Shown piece by piece: positions 46,055 through 57,348 of a stretch of DNA of 64,000 bases (position 1 is its first letter; every line of letters begins with the position of its first letter). Origin of the DNA: Rhinopithecus roxellana. Taxonomy: Eukaryota > Chordata > Mammalia > Primates > Cercopithecidae. The stretch covers positions 28,738,114 to 28,802,113 of the forward strand of contig NC_044561.1 of NCBI RefSeq assembly GCF_007565055.1, in the 5' to 3' direction. Below the pieces are notes generated by a model that was not told the DNA's origin, ran no database searches, and saw only the letters and a list, made by a program, of their open reading frames with translations. The position numbers and the translations under genes are program-made.

Positions 46055-46160
46055 CCATCAGCAGAAATATCTTATTGTAAAATTTTAAAAAAATCAATGC
46101 AGAACGGTCCATGATCTAAAAATATCAACTTAAATCAAGATGGGACAGGTAAGGGTTATT
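46055..46160. other. AT-rich islet, possible enhancer
   Basis: 'gtaaaattttaaaaaaatca' and 'atctaaaaatatcaacttaa' form a sharply AT-rich, non-repetitive spot in GC-rich DNA, directly beside the CpG-rich patch. A plus-strand donor-like 'gacaggtaaggg' is at 46144-46155. Confidence 0.3.
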
Positions 46161-48559
46161 AACCTCTCCTCTGGCCTCAGGCTGCAATACAACTAGGCCG
46201 CCCACAGTCTCATGGTCCCCAACAGCATGCCACGGGAAGGCCGTGGCAAAGCCACAACTGGAACTGCACCCCTCAGATCCAGGCTCCTCCCCTGGCCCTC
46301 CACACCTCACGCAGGTGGGAAAGGGGTGCCCCCAGGATGGAGCATGGCCCGGACCCCAGGCCTGCCTTCCTTCCAGGGCTGTCTGGGGTCCCAAGGTCCC
46401 CTCACTGGCCCTCCTGCTAGCACCCTCCCTGTCTGGCTTCCCCAAAACTGACACCCACATGCTCTGGGTCAGGCTCTCCACCGTCAGGGGTCTGTGCCCT
46501 GTCTAGCTTCCTGCTTTCCTGTTCTCTCACAGCCACTAAGTTCTCAGTGGGGGTGGGGGGCAGGCTCAGGGAATGTCCACTCCCTGGGGCAGGGGCCAGG
46601 CCTGCTGTGGCCACATGTCCTGCACCCAGAACAGGGTCAGAGGTCCAGCAGGCACCAGCGTTGTGGCCACAGGCATGAGCATGGAAGCCCGCAAGAGTAA
46701 CGCAGCACCCGAGACACCTGAGGGCTGGCACTGGCAGGGGAGGACCGTGCTCTGCATCCATGGGGCACAGGCCTGGGGGCTGCCAGGCCTGGTTCTGACC
46801 TGCTGTCTCTCTCAGTGATGGGCCTGGGATGGGGCAGGTGAACCCCTCTGGGCCTCAGCTGCCTCCTCTGTAGGATGGGTCACGACACCAGCGCCCTGGG
46901 ATGTGGGGAGGATCCGGGGGAGCTGCTCGTTAATGCTCCAGGGTTACACAAACAGGCTCACTTGGAGTCCAAAGGGGAAAAGCAGGAATGCGGAGCCCGC
47001 TCTTGTCCTGTGGGGACCTCTGTCTGGTGTTTAATCATTAGGCATACTTTTAACCTCAAAGGCGTGTACTTATCTGAAAACATTCTTAATTCAAGCCACA
47101 GTCTGGGTCACAAGGTGGGGAGAGTAGGAAAGAATCGGGGGTGGCGGGGGGCGGTGACCAGATGCAACCACATCATTGAAAATACCCCAGCCTGAACCCG
47201 CCCTGCAGTCACCCCACCCAGCAGCAACTCCCCACCAGGGACCAGCCCTTCTGCGGTGGTGGGGGCTTTTCCTGCCGGGAAGCCTGGGGCTCCCGTGTGC
47301 CCCAGGAAGCTGCAGGCCTGGCCTGGCATGTGGGGCAACTCTGGTTTGAGCGGGCAGGCGGGCAGAATTCTTCCTTCCCATGCCCGGCTGGGTTTCCCCA
47401 GGGCGAGGGCAGGGCCTGGGCAAATTTCACTTCGTGGTGACGGAATGTTCTGTTCAGGAACCACAGGGAGAGGAGTCTGGGCGGGGTGTAGGGTGGCGTC
47501 CAGAGACCTTCCCAGGCCTCAAGGGCTTGGCTGGGTGCCTGGCAGGTGTCTGGGGAAGGGTCTCCTCCAGCAAGGAACCGACCCACGGCCACGTGGAGAA
47601 CACAGGCCACCGTGGGGTCCACCTGGCACCACCCCATGCCACCCATAGAACCTGCGTTGACCCCTAGAAAACGCACACACTTATCAAACACCATTCCCTG
47701 CTTCGCCTGGAGATTTCTCCCAACTTCTTCTAGGAGGCGCACTGCCCTCCAGGGAACCTTGTTGCAGGGATTGCAGGAACCCATGTGTGGTCAACCTCAC
47801 AGGGCTCCCACAGGGCCTGCCTGCCCCCTCCCGGCCTGGCCAGGCCAGGGGCACAATTGTCCTCCACAGCCCACACCCAGCGTCTCCCTGATGCTGATCT
47901 GCAGCCCCCAGGCCCCCGGGTGTTTCCTGGAGACCGTCCCTTCGGGAATGTGCCACTTGGGATCCTCTGGGTGCTGGAAGGGCAGGTGCATGGATCTGTG
48001 ATGGGGCAGGAAGCAAGCTCGGAGGCTCGGGAGAGGCCGAGGGGCTCCGGTGAGGAGGGAGATGCTGTCTGGAATGGCTGAGGTTGTGGGGATGGGGCCT
48101 GCAGGAGAGTGGGGGCTGTGCAGGTGCCCAGGAGAGAACAGGTCCTCCACTCCTGTGTGTTACAGACCTTGGCTAGCCCCACCACAGGGGAATCCTGGCC
48201 AGAGTGCGGTCCTGCCCTCTTCCTGAGGTTGGCGGTGCCCGTCTCTAAGTCAGAAGCTGGGCTGGCCACTGAGAGACCCACTTCCGGCCAGGCCAGGCCA
48301 GAAGCGCGATAGGTGAAGTGGTCAAGGCCTGAAGGTATAACCCTGAAGAGGTGTGGGGAGCCCATGGGGCCCCACAACTGCCTGCGCTGCCCTCGGCCCA
48401 GGGCTCCCCTGCCAGCGAGGCTGCACCGGCCCGGCTCTGGCTCAAGGCTTCTCTGTCTGCTCGGCAGGACCGCCTCAGGGTGGCGAGGGGCCGGCAGGGC
48501 TGGGTGAGGGGCCAGGACTCCCAGCCTGCCTTGCCAAGGGCTGGCTGATGCCAAGCCTG
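46161..48559. other. MIRLET7BHG: Host-gene intron, unique DNA
   Basis: Contains a second AT-rich islet at about 47028-47100 with 'ttaatcattaggcata' (homeodomain-like) and 'acttatctg' (GATA-like). No repeat or exon recognised elsewhere. Confidence 0.35.
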
Positions 48560-48800
48560 GGGCAGACACGGCCAAGGCCAGACTGGGCGGGGGCCGGTGC
48601 TGGGCTCTGTCCAGGCCGCCAAGGGCAGGCAGGCGGGCCATGGCCGCCCTCCCTCCCAGGCCTCTCCAAGGCCACGGCCACCTCAGCTACAAAATGGCGG
48701 CAGGCCGGGCGGCCATTTTGCAGAGCGCTTGGAAGACAAAGGCCGCCGCGGGCGGGAGCGGCTATGGGGCCAGGAGGAGGAGGAGCCACTGGAAAAGAAG
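48560..48800. promoter_or_regulatory. CpG-rich promoter-like region with inverted YY1-type motifs
   Basis: CpG-rich sequence containing 'caaaatggcggc' (48690-48701) and, 8 bp later in the opposite orientation, 'gcggccattttgc' (48709-48721). AAnATGGCGGC is the YY1 consensus often found at promoters of TATA-less genes just downstream of the start. The position is 8.2 kb upstream of let-7a-3. It is a candidate alternative promoter of the let-7 host, or a bidirectional one. No expression evidence is available here. Confidence 0.45.
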
Positions 48801-51270
48801 CACAGTGCCCGCCCCGTGCGTGGGCCCAGAGATAGGCAGGTGGGCCTTTTCTGGAACCTTCTTCCGCCCAGGCTCCCAGGGGCTGGGGCTTCTAGAGACC
48901 TTGTCATCCCATCTAAGGGTCTTGCAGTGACCCCAGGGGACTGGGGCCTGCCTGGGGCACCGATGCCTTCCCATCTTGCAGCCCAGGTGGCCTAGCCTGA
49001 GGCACGACCTCTGGGGGAGGTGGCAAGGACCTACTGAGCCTGGGCTCCCGGATTCAAAACCTTCCTTTGCCCCCAGACCCAGGGAGGGCTGCTCCTCATT
49101 TGGCTGAGGTTGGAGTGGTCCCCAGACAGGCGGCTCGAGGGCCTGGCCTGAACTCCAGGGACCACTGTGCCATGAAGCAGCTGCCATGCGAATGCTAGGG
49201 AACCTGCTCCAGGGATGGGAGGCTGCTCCCCCCTCCACCTTCCACAGCACCCACCCCACAGCCTGGAACTTTTGGGGCCCAGCCGACAAGGGTCGGTGGT
49301 GGGGCCCACTCAGCCCCTCCTGGAGCCCTGCCCCAGCCAAGCTCAGCACCAGCCACTTCCCAAACAAGCTCCGAGCCCCGTCCTGCTCATCTGTCTGGTG
49401 ACCGTCTGTCCACTCCCTTCTTGTGTCCCCTTCTCCGGCCTCCTCTGGACAAGAGGCACAGGCCCCACTGCCCCCAACAAACACTCGCTGGATGTAGAGT
49501 AGAGCCTGGCAGGCAGCACCCCCAGATCCGACAGACGGACGGCCCCAGGGTGCCACAGGGATGCCTTCCTGCCCCCGCCCAGCAGTGGTCTCCATGTCTC
49601 TTCACTAGGTCTTACTGAGAACCCAAAGCCAGAGGTCCAGCAGCAAGGCTGCTCCTGGGCTGGGGGTGCAGCCATGTGGCACTCCCTCCTGGCCTGTGCA
49701 GGGCAGAAGCCTGTGATCGCCACCAATCCCACTGCACAGACAGGGAGGCCAAGGCCCAGGGCAGCCGAGCTGTGGCCGGCAGCGGGGTGCTCACAGGGCC
49801 ACCGGGTCAGGGGACAATGTTACTCACACACCTGAGGACTCAGCCCAGGCCTCTGACGGGGACCGCCGATCCAGAGCCACGGGCAGGGCCTGCATCAAAA
49901 AACAAGAATGAAATGAGGGAAGCCCGCATGGTGGTCACAGGGTGGGGTTGCCTGGGTGACACGGTGCAGCATCAAGGGCAGGTGCTACTGTCCCCATCAC
50001 CGTGTCTCCAGTTGCCCTGATGACTCTCTGGGTGTGAACGGCACAGCCACCTCGCCTGTTCCCGGGGCCTCTCCCATGTGGCTGCTCCACGGTGGGGCTA
50101 GACCAGCTGCATACCGCAGGCTCCTGGGCACATGCTCCCAGCTGGGGACCTGGGCAATGTGAATGCTGTGTCACTGTGACACGCCAGGCACCCAATGAAG
50201 CCCCTCACACCTGGTGACTCACTCAGTCCACGTGATAACCTGATCAAATGCAGGAATGGAGTGGCTGTTCCTTCCCCCACAGCCACAGCCAGTGCAGGAG
50301 CAACTGTGCTCCCCATGTTTCAGGGATGAGGGAACAGGGACCCAAAGATGTTTACCTGCCTGCGCACAGGACTAGGTCCTTCTGTGTTGGGTGAGCCCAG
50401 GAAACCCCCATCAGGAGGCCCGTTTTCCTTTCTCAGGGACAGCCAGGGGCCTCTGGCTCCCCAGTTCTCGAGGCCAGCTTGGCTGGGTGGGCGAGGTGTC
50501 TTTGGAGAAGGGCACGTCGTACCTGGGACAGCTGGAGCAGCGACATGAAGCTGCGGGATGAACTGGGAGCCTGCTCCTCCCCAAAGCTGGACATGACAGT
50601 GCTTTCAGCTCGCTACTGTGTGGTGAACAAGGCCCCCAGCCTGGGCCATGCCTGAGGCCAGGTGCCCAACCAACCAGGCCAGGGAGGGAAGCTAGAGCTA
50701 AGAAGGCAGCAGCCTTGGGCACTGCCAGGAACACTGGGGCTGGGGTTTGGCCCACCCCGACGCCATCCTGGCAAGGGCCTGAGTGGCAGGGCCTGTCCCC
50801 ACCACACAGCCAGACTTCGGAAGGCTCGGCCCAGACCCCAGACCTCAGCCCCTCCCTGCCCCTGAGGGATCTGGCGGCCCACGCCTTGGCGAGACTACGT
50901 TCATGGAACCCAGAGGTGCTTCTACTGCGGGGCAGCTTGGGGCCAGAGCCCTGCTCTGCTGTATGCCAGCCTGGTGGCCGGGGCAAGCCCCATAGGCTCT
51001 TGGAGCCTCAGGTGAGGGACACTCAGCAGGGACATCAGGAAGAGGGACGACTCCACGTGACTGGCTCAGGGCTTGGCCCACAGGAACTCCTAACAAATCT
51101 GAACCGAATCAAGGTGTTTCACCCAGACGCTGTTGCAGGTGGCTGTCCTTGCACCATGTCCCATCCCTCGCCACAGTGAGGGCTCAACCTCCTGCTCACC
51201 GAAGTTTCTCCCAGCCAGAAAGCACTGCTCAGAGCCAACAGGGAGGTGCCGAGTGACAAAATCACTCTGC
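48801..51270. other. MIRLET7BHG: Host-gene intron, unique GC-rich DNA
   Basis: MIR-like remnants near 49735 and 50310-50350. No exon or RNA recognised. Confidence 0.35.
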
Positions 51271-51274
51271 ATTT

Positions 51275-51605
51275 TGTCCATAAAGACAGCCCCGACTTAC
51301 CAGGGTCCAACTTAGGATTTCTCAACCCGAAGGGATATGAATTCAGTAGAAACCAACCACACTTCAGTACAGTGTTAATAAATAACAAGAGATCTTCAAC
51401 ACTTTATCATCAATAGGCTTTGTGTTAGATGATTTTGCCCAACTGGAGGCTAACGTTAAGTGTTCTGAGCACGTTTCAGGGAGGCTGGGCTAAACTATGA
51501 TGTTTGGTAGTTAGGTGTATTAAATGCATTTTTGACTCACAAGATTTTCAATTTACAGTGGGTTTCTCAGGACAAACCCCACTGCAAGTCAGGAAGCATC
51601 TGTAT
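51275..51605. mobile_element. Old non-autonomous DNA-transposon-like repeat
   Basis: The ends are imperfect inverted repeats: left 'acagccccgacttaccaggg', right (reverse complement) 'acagatgcttcctgacttgc'. The interior 'aggctttgtgttagatgatt' and 'ggtgtattaaatgcattttt' belong to a common old mammalian repeat. I do not assign a family. Confidence 0.5.
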
Positions 51606-51685
51606 TTTCAGCGGGACTGAAAGATCAAATGCAGAGCCATTGTAAGGGCTTGCTTGCTTCTGTCTGGGTGTAAAAAGGCATCTGG

Positions 51686-52010
51686 GGCTGGGCGCAACGG
51701 CTCACACCTGTAATCCCAGCACTTTAGGCTGAGGCGGGCAGACCAGCTGAGGTCAGGAGCTCAAGACCAGTCTGGCCAACATGGTGAAATCCCGTCTCTA
51801 CTAGAAATACAAAAATTAGCCTGGTGTGGGGCAGGCACCTGTAATCCCAGCTACTCTGGAGGCTGAGGCAGGATAATCACTTGCACCTGGGAGGCAGAGG
51901 TTGCAGTGAGCCGAGATCATACCAAGGCACTCCAGCCTGGGCAACAGAGTGAGACTCCTGTCTCCAAAAAAAAAATAAAAAAATAAAAACATTTTAAAAA
52001 ATTAAAATTA
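51686..52010 (+). mobile_element. AluS-like, first of two at one target
   Basis: Begins 'ggctgggcgcaacggctcac', with 'tttaggctgaggcgggcaga' (a few bases deleted) and an AT-rich tail 'attaaaattaaaaa'. Flanked by the target copy 'aaaaaggcatctgg' at 51672-51685 and again at 52011. Confidence 0.92.
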
Positions 52011-52026
52011 AAAAAGGCATCTGGGT

Positions 52027-52311
52027 GGCCGGACGTGGTGGCTCACACCTGTCATCCCAGCACTTTGGGAGGCCGAGGAGGGTGGATCACAAGGTCAGGA
52101 GATCGAGACCATCCTGGCTAACAGTGAAACCCTGTCCCTACTAAAATTACAAAAAAATTAGCCAGGCGTGGTGGTGGGCGCCTGTAGTCCCAGCTACTTG
52201 GGAGGCTGAGGCAGGAGAATCACTTGAACCTGGGAGGCGAAGCTTGCAGTGAGCCGAGATCATGCCACTGCACTTCAGCCTGGGCGACAGAGCGAGACTC
52301 CATCTAAAAAA
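52027..52311 (+). mobile_element. Alu (S/Y-like), second of two at one target
   Basis: Begins 'ggccggacgtggtggctcac'. Flanked by 'aaaaaggcatctgggt' (52011-52026) and 'aaaaaggcatccgggt' (52312-52327). Confidence 0.92.
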
Positions 52312-52327
52312 AAAAAGGCATCCGGGT

Positions 52328-54338
52328 ATTTTACATGAGAACAAACTTCTGTCCCCTCAACCTGCACGCAGAGACAACCTGGGGCCGTGGCTCACGCCCT
52401 TCAACCTCTGGGGAGAAGAGAAAGTGCCACTCCGCCGTCTGCAGAGGCCACATCATGGTCCTCCGGGGCCCATTCTCAGGCTGTGGATACCAGGTCCATT
52501 AGGCAGTCTTGGAGCCGGCTGATGTGGCTTCTCAGCATGGCTCTGCCATGGGGTGACAAGCCATCACCTGTCTCACATCTGCACCCATTCCTGAAGGACG
52601 GGGCGGCCTCTCCATCAGCCAGAACCCAGGGTACCCAGAAAAGGAACAAGTCCCTTTAGAACACCAGCCAGTGCTGGGTATCAAGGGGGCCACGTGGCTG
52701 CCGGCTCTGGTTGGGGCTGTGGCTCCTGTTGTCTGCCACCGAGTATGGGTAAGGCACTGGGCTACTGCCACGGTGTGGCCAGCAGGATGCCACTTCCTCA
52801 GTATGAGGCCTGAACAGCCCACGAGAGGCAGGCAAGGCCAAGGGACCTGCCTGGCTGAGGTTTCCCCTTCCTGGGCCAAGGACTCCAAGGGGAGCCGTTT
52901 TGACTTAGCTAAAAAACAAACGCTGCTGAGGAAGTCCCTGTCCCCATGGACCTTCAATGGCTCCCCCAGTCCAAGTCAGCACCCCAGAGGCCCTCCAGAG
53001 CCCCAGCAGCCCCAAGGCTACAGGCCAGAGTAGGGCCAGGCTCCTGGTCCCCAGGCTCCGTCTCTGCAAGAACAGTGTGGGACCGTAGCCCTGTCTTGCT
53101 GGTGGTCCTAACAGAGGGTGTGTGACCCCTGTGGTGATTATGCCAGCATCCGGCATCTGATGAGCACTGAGTAAGCACCTACTGTGTGCACCCTGCCTCA
53201 TCTTCCACTGGTCATGCATATTGGGGTGCTGGTCCCAGCCCCGGACTGTCTACTCTCCCCTGCAGGCCTCTTCTCCTCCACTCCAAGCCCTTTCCCACAC
53301 GTCCTGAGCCTCTGCCGCTGCACACGGGTGTCCCCTGCCCATGATCCAGGGGGCACACCCTCGCAGCCTCCCTGGACATGTCTGTCCGGGCTTGGGAGTC
53401 AGAGACTCAGGGAGGGGCACATTCCATGCCCAATCCTGTGTGAGGGACACGCCTGTGGGGTCTGTTTCATTTGGAACCTGGAGGCACCACTGCTGCCCGT
53501 GGGATGTCGGGGGGATTACATTAGATGGTGGCCAGCTGTGTACACATGGAGGGCTGGGTGCAGGTGGGATGAGGTCCCATGGGCAGGCCTGGGCTTACAG
53601 TGGGTGCCAGGAAAACCCCGGTTCCATAGACCAGATCACCTTGGCCAAGACCCACTAGGTCCCCGTCAGATGCCTGGGGTCAGCTGCTCCCGCAGGCTGG
53701 TATCCCTGTGACAGCCCCGCAGTTCCAAGGGCTGCCTCCCCTGCCCTGTGTCTCCTCTTCCCCAGTCCCTGCTCCTCTCCTGCCCCCACGCTGTTCTCCT
53801 TCCTCTGTTACCCTCCATCCTCTTTCTCCTCTGTCCTGCCCCTCCTCCCTGATTCCCCCAGGGGCCTCCCCCCACTCCCCACCTGTGTCCCTCCCCACTC
53901 TCTGCTCGGCTGGTGGCCCAGCCCTGCATGCAGACACAAAGGCCCCGGGGCTGCAGCGTCTGCAGAGTCTGGCGGGCAAGGCCGACCTGTAAACACGCCG
54001 GGCCCCAGATGGCAGAGGGGTCCGGGCCAGACGCCGGCTGCTCTGCTGACATGCAGCGGCCTGGGGTCCTCTCCGCACAACCTCGGGAGGGGGGCCTGCC
54101 CCTGGCCATGGCAACAGCAGGGAGGGGAGAATGCCAGTCCTGCCCAACCCACATGGCTGCACGGATGCCCCAGGAGGAAAGAATCATCAGTGACAGTCTG
54201 CACTCGGGGGCTGGCTCGCCAGGGCGAGGGGCCCCAGGCTGGCTGCAGCCTCTGAGCAGTTCCCAGCATGACAGGCCCATCCCCGGCCATGGCCACGAGA
54301 CAGTCATGACAGACAGCAGCAGGCAGGGGACATCTTAC
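52328..54338. other. MIRLET7BHG: Host-gene intron with a pyrimidine-rich tract
   Basis: 53728-53900 is strongly C/T-rich on the plus strand ('cctctcctgcccccacgctg', 'tcctctttctcctctgtcct'). Otherwise unique DNA with no exon recognised. Confidence 0.4.
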
Positions 54339-54437
54339 CTGCTGAGCCCCCAGCAGATACTGCAAATTGCCCCATAGTCACTGGTCCCCTAGGCTGCCCT
54401 TGGCCTCCCCTCCCAGGGCCCTTGAAACAGCTGGATC
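54339..54437 (-). other. MIRLET7BHG: Candidate exon of the let-7 host
   Basis: The donor CAG|GTAAGATG at 54339/54338 is strong. The best acceptor is 'gacgcttctgtttgcaag' ending at 54438, giving 99 nt. A later acceptor 'gcaatttgcag' would leave a 21-nt microexon. Supported by splice signals only. Confidence 0.35.
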
Positions 54438-54778
54438 CTTGCAAACAGAAGCGTCACCCAACTCAGGCAGGAGGGAGCCCAAAAAACAGGGCCAGACCTG
54501 GACCAAATCTGGCTTCTTGGAGCCCTGGTTCCTCAGCTGCAGAAAGAGGCTGGTAGGGGCGAGAAGGGAGGAGGCCAGGCCAGCCCCAGCTGAGCCCATG
54601 CCAATGTGCAGCAAGCACCTGCCTGGCTCCTTGGACCCCAGAGCTCTGGGGCTGGTGTACGTACACATGCGTGGTGTGTGTGTGTATCCAGTTTTAGGCA
54701 CGCCCAGCGGAGAGTGGAGCCAGGAGGGAGAGGTCTGGGGAGCCCCGATTTTCATCAACGTTCACAAACTGTACTGAC

Positions 54779-54842
54779 CTGAGGGTGGACACAGTCCCTT
54801 GAGCTTCAGGCGTCACTGGGGAGGTGGCCAAGGGTGGAAGAC
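54779..54842 (-). other. MIRLET7BHG: Candidate exon of the let-7 host
   Basis: On the minus strand the acceptor 'gtttctctttccttccag' and the donor CTCAG|GTCAGTAC enclose 64 nt. Both signals are good. It lies 342 nt upstream of the candidate exon at 54339-54437 on the same strand, so the two could be consecutive exons. Confidence 0.42.
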
Positions 54843-57311
54843 CTGGAAGGAAAGAGAAACGCTGAGGAAGTCTTATGGTGGAACCCCCCGGTGTGTGGGG
54901 CACTCTTCCCTCATCTGTTCCCTGTTGGCTCTGGCCTTGCCTGCCCTGAGACCGCCATGAGGCCTGGGCCCAGCTCAGGGGCTGCTGGAAGCTTTGGGTG
55001 CCCCCAGGCCACCTGGATGGTGAGGAGGTGGTGGGGGGTCCCTGTCCCATTGGGCAGGGCTGCGGGCAGTGGTCACATAGTAGGCCAGGGACCCTTTGTT
55101 CTACTCCCTCACTCCCGGGCCTGGAGTGGGGTCTCTTCTAGCTGTCAGGGTCAGGCTGAGCCCCTCGAGGACCCAGGGCAGACCGGGCTGCAAGGTAGGC
55201 CTGGGAGCTGGGCTGGTGCCGGGGTTTCCCCTTCTCCGCCAGACCACCCACCTCCAGGCTGCCTGTGACTGGAGTGGGTCCTTCCCCGCCCAGGCTGAGG
55301 GAAAGGATGCAGCTACCTGGGCCATGAGGTCCAGGAGGGTCTTCCCAAGCCCGCGATGTGCTCCTGATGTCTCGGGTGATGCTCTGGGACAGGGCCACGT
55401 TCTGCAAGACACAAGGAGACCAGGAAGTCAGTTCAGGAGGTCTGGTGGCTGAAGACTGGGGAGGGAGTGAAGGTGGCCCCTCCCTCCACCCCTCAAGGAT
55501 CCCTCACAACCTCCCGCAGGTGGGCCCGACCCAGCGAGCCCTGAGGTGAAGAACTTTCCTGGGAGGCAAAGGGCTGTGAGGACGGCCTCTGTCTTTGCCT
55601 CTGCTCCTGCCTGATGTGTATGCCCAAAAGCAAACCCCACCCACTGGCTCTTGCACAGCCAACTGTGGACCTGGATGTCCTCTAGGGTCCGCAGAGGAGG
55701 GGCCAGTGCTGGCTCACAGTGGAGCGCCGTCTCTCCACCTCAGTGCTCAAAGGAGCCCCTGCTCCCCTCGCTCAGCCCTGCCTTGGCACCCACTGTTCCC
55801 GACGGCTGGAATGTTCTCCCACCATCAAAGGCCCCATTCCTACCCATTCTTTAGGTCACCTCCTCCAGGGAGGCCTCCTGAGTCAGGGATCTCCCCAGCT
55901 CTAGCAGTAAACTGGGGGTCCCTTGAAATCAGCTCACAGATACTTGCAATGCCCACATCTCCCCAGGCCTGGGAGCTCCACAGCAGGGACCATGTCCTAC
56001 GTGGCTTTGTCCCTGGGTACAGCACATAGTGCCTGGCACCCGGGATGTTGGGAAGTGCCCCACTCACCCCCATCACTCCTGGAATGACACCCAATATCTG
56101 GGACTTACAAGGTACAAAGAGGACTTTGCTTCTTTCCCAAGAGGTGACTCAAGTGGTCACTGTGAGCCACGGAGGGAGACGCCCCAAGACTGACTGCAGG
56201 AGAACACCAAGGCCCAGGAGCTGGCATTCGCCTGGGGTGACCCAGAGGCCCGCTCCATACCCTCCCCATCCTGCCTCAACTCAGGCTGGCAGGCGGGCAC
56301 TGCTTGCTATTGGTGAGGATTTGAGGGCAAACCCAGGCCAAGTCTGATGCACCATGGCTGGGGTTCTGCTGGGCCTCAGGCCAGACTCAGGTGGGGTGCT
56401 GAGCCCTGAGTGGGGGTAGGAGGAAGGTAGGGTCCAGGTCCTGAAGCAGAAGGCAGAAGCCCCTGCAGGGCTGCACACCTCGGGCACTGAGGCCCCCGGA
56501 GTCTGTTTTCTCTCTCACACTCCCTGGAACCCTCCCCAGGCCCAGGCTTCCCAGCTCCTATGGACCCCGGGTTGCAAGAATGCTTGGCCGGCTGGGTGGC
56601 CTAGTGTGGCCGCCCTGAAACCGTGTCACCTGAGGACTGGGGCAACTCTCCTCTTTGACAGCTGAGAGTAAGTGGTGCTGGGTCAGGGACAGGGTAGGGC
56701 CAGGAGTCGCCCCGGTCACCGCGAACGAGCTAGGGAGGCGTCTTCTCAGCAACACTCCCAGCCTCGAGCTGGTTTCATGAGGCCTCCGAGGCTGGGAGAC
56801 CTGCTGGTGGCATCCCACAGATGTGCTTGGCCACACGCTGGGCAGAGCCTGCAGCCAGCACCCCCACCCCGACCCTCTTCTCATCCCACAGAGGCTGTGC
56901 CACAATCAGCCCATCTCTGAAAATGGGAACAGGTCCACGGTGACAATCTCCATGCCCACCGAGGGCTGGGAGGGGTCCGGGGTCCCGCAGAAGCTGCAGG
57001 TGACAGATAGCAAGGGGAGGTGGGCAGCAGGCCCGCTGCTCCTGCCTCTTGGACAGAGCCTGCAGGAGGCGCTGTGCTGCATGCTGTCCTAACCCTCAGG
57101 AGGCTGTGCTGAGGCCACAGAGCCCATCATCGGGATAGCTAGGGCTCCCTCTCCACTCTCCCACCAGCAGCCTGGGCCAAAATAAAATCCCCCACCCTGG
57201 GGCCCAGCGTGCCCTGATATCCACTCTAATAACCCTGGGTCCCCCTGCCTGCCACCCACGGAGATGCCCCCCTGCAAGCTGGTTAAGGAATCCCACGTGG
57301 CCCACCCTCAC
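54843..57311. other. MIRLET7BHG: Host-gene intron with an L2-like fragment
   Basis: 55790-56045 holds an L2-like 3' end ('ggtcacctcctccagggagg', 'ctccacagcagggaccatgt', 'agcacatagtgcctggcac') in plus orientation. The remainder is unique GC-rich DNA. Confidence 0.45.
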
Positions 57312-57348
57312 CTGCTGCCCTGGGCTGGGGTCACCCTAATGCCCTCAC
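57312..57348 (-). other. MIRLET7BHG: Candidate small exon of the let-7 host
   Basis: Acceptor 'ctcctgtcctgtctgctccag' (read 'tgtcctgtctgctccag') and donor GCAG|GTGAGGG define 37 nt. The acceptor AG is itself followed by GTGAGGG, so it could instead be a donor. Weak. Confidence 0.2.

Noticed and set aside
47730..48641. Longest minus-strand open frame (303 codons)
   Set aside because: GC-rich sequence with overlapping open frames on several frames, no recognisable domain, low-complexity Pro/Ser/Arg/Gly content. Explained by composition.
48762..49595. Minus-strand open frame of 277 codons
   Set aside because: Same reasons; no splice or start context, no familiar protein.
57312..57348. 37-nt candidate exon called with strong confidence
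   Set aside because: Kept only as a low-confidence feature, because the acceptor AG is also followed by a donor-like GTGAGGG and the exon would be unusually short.
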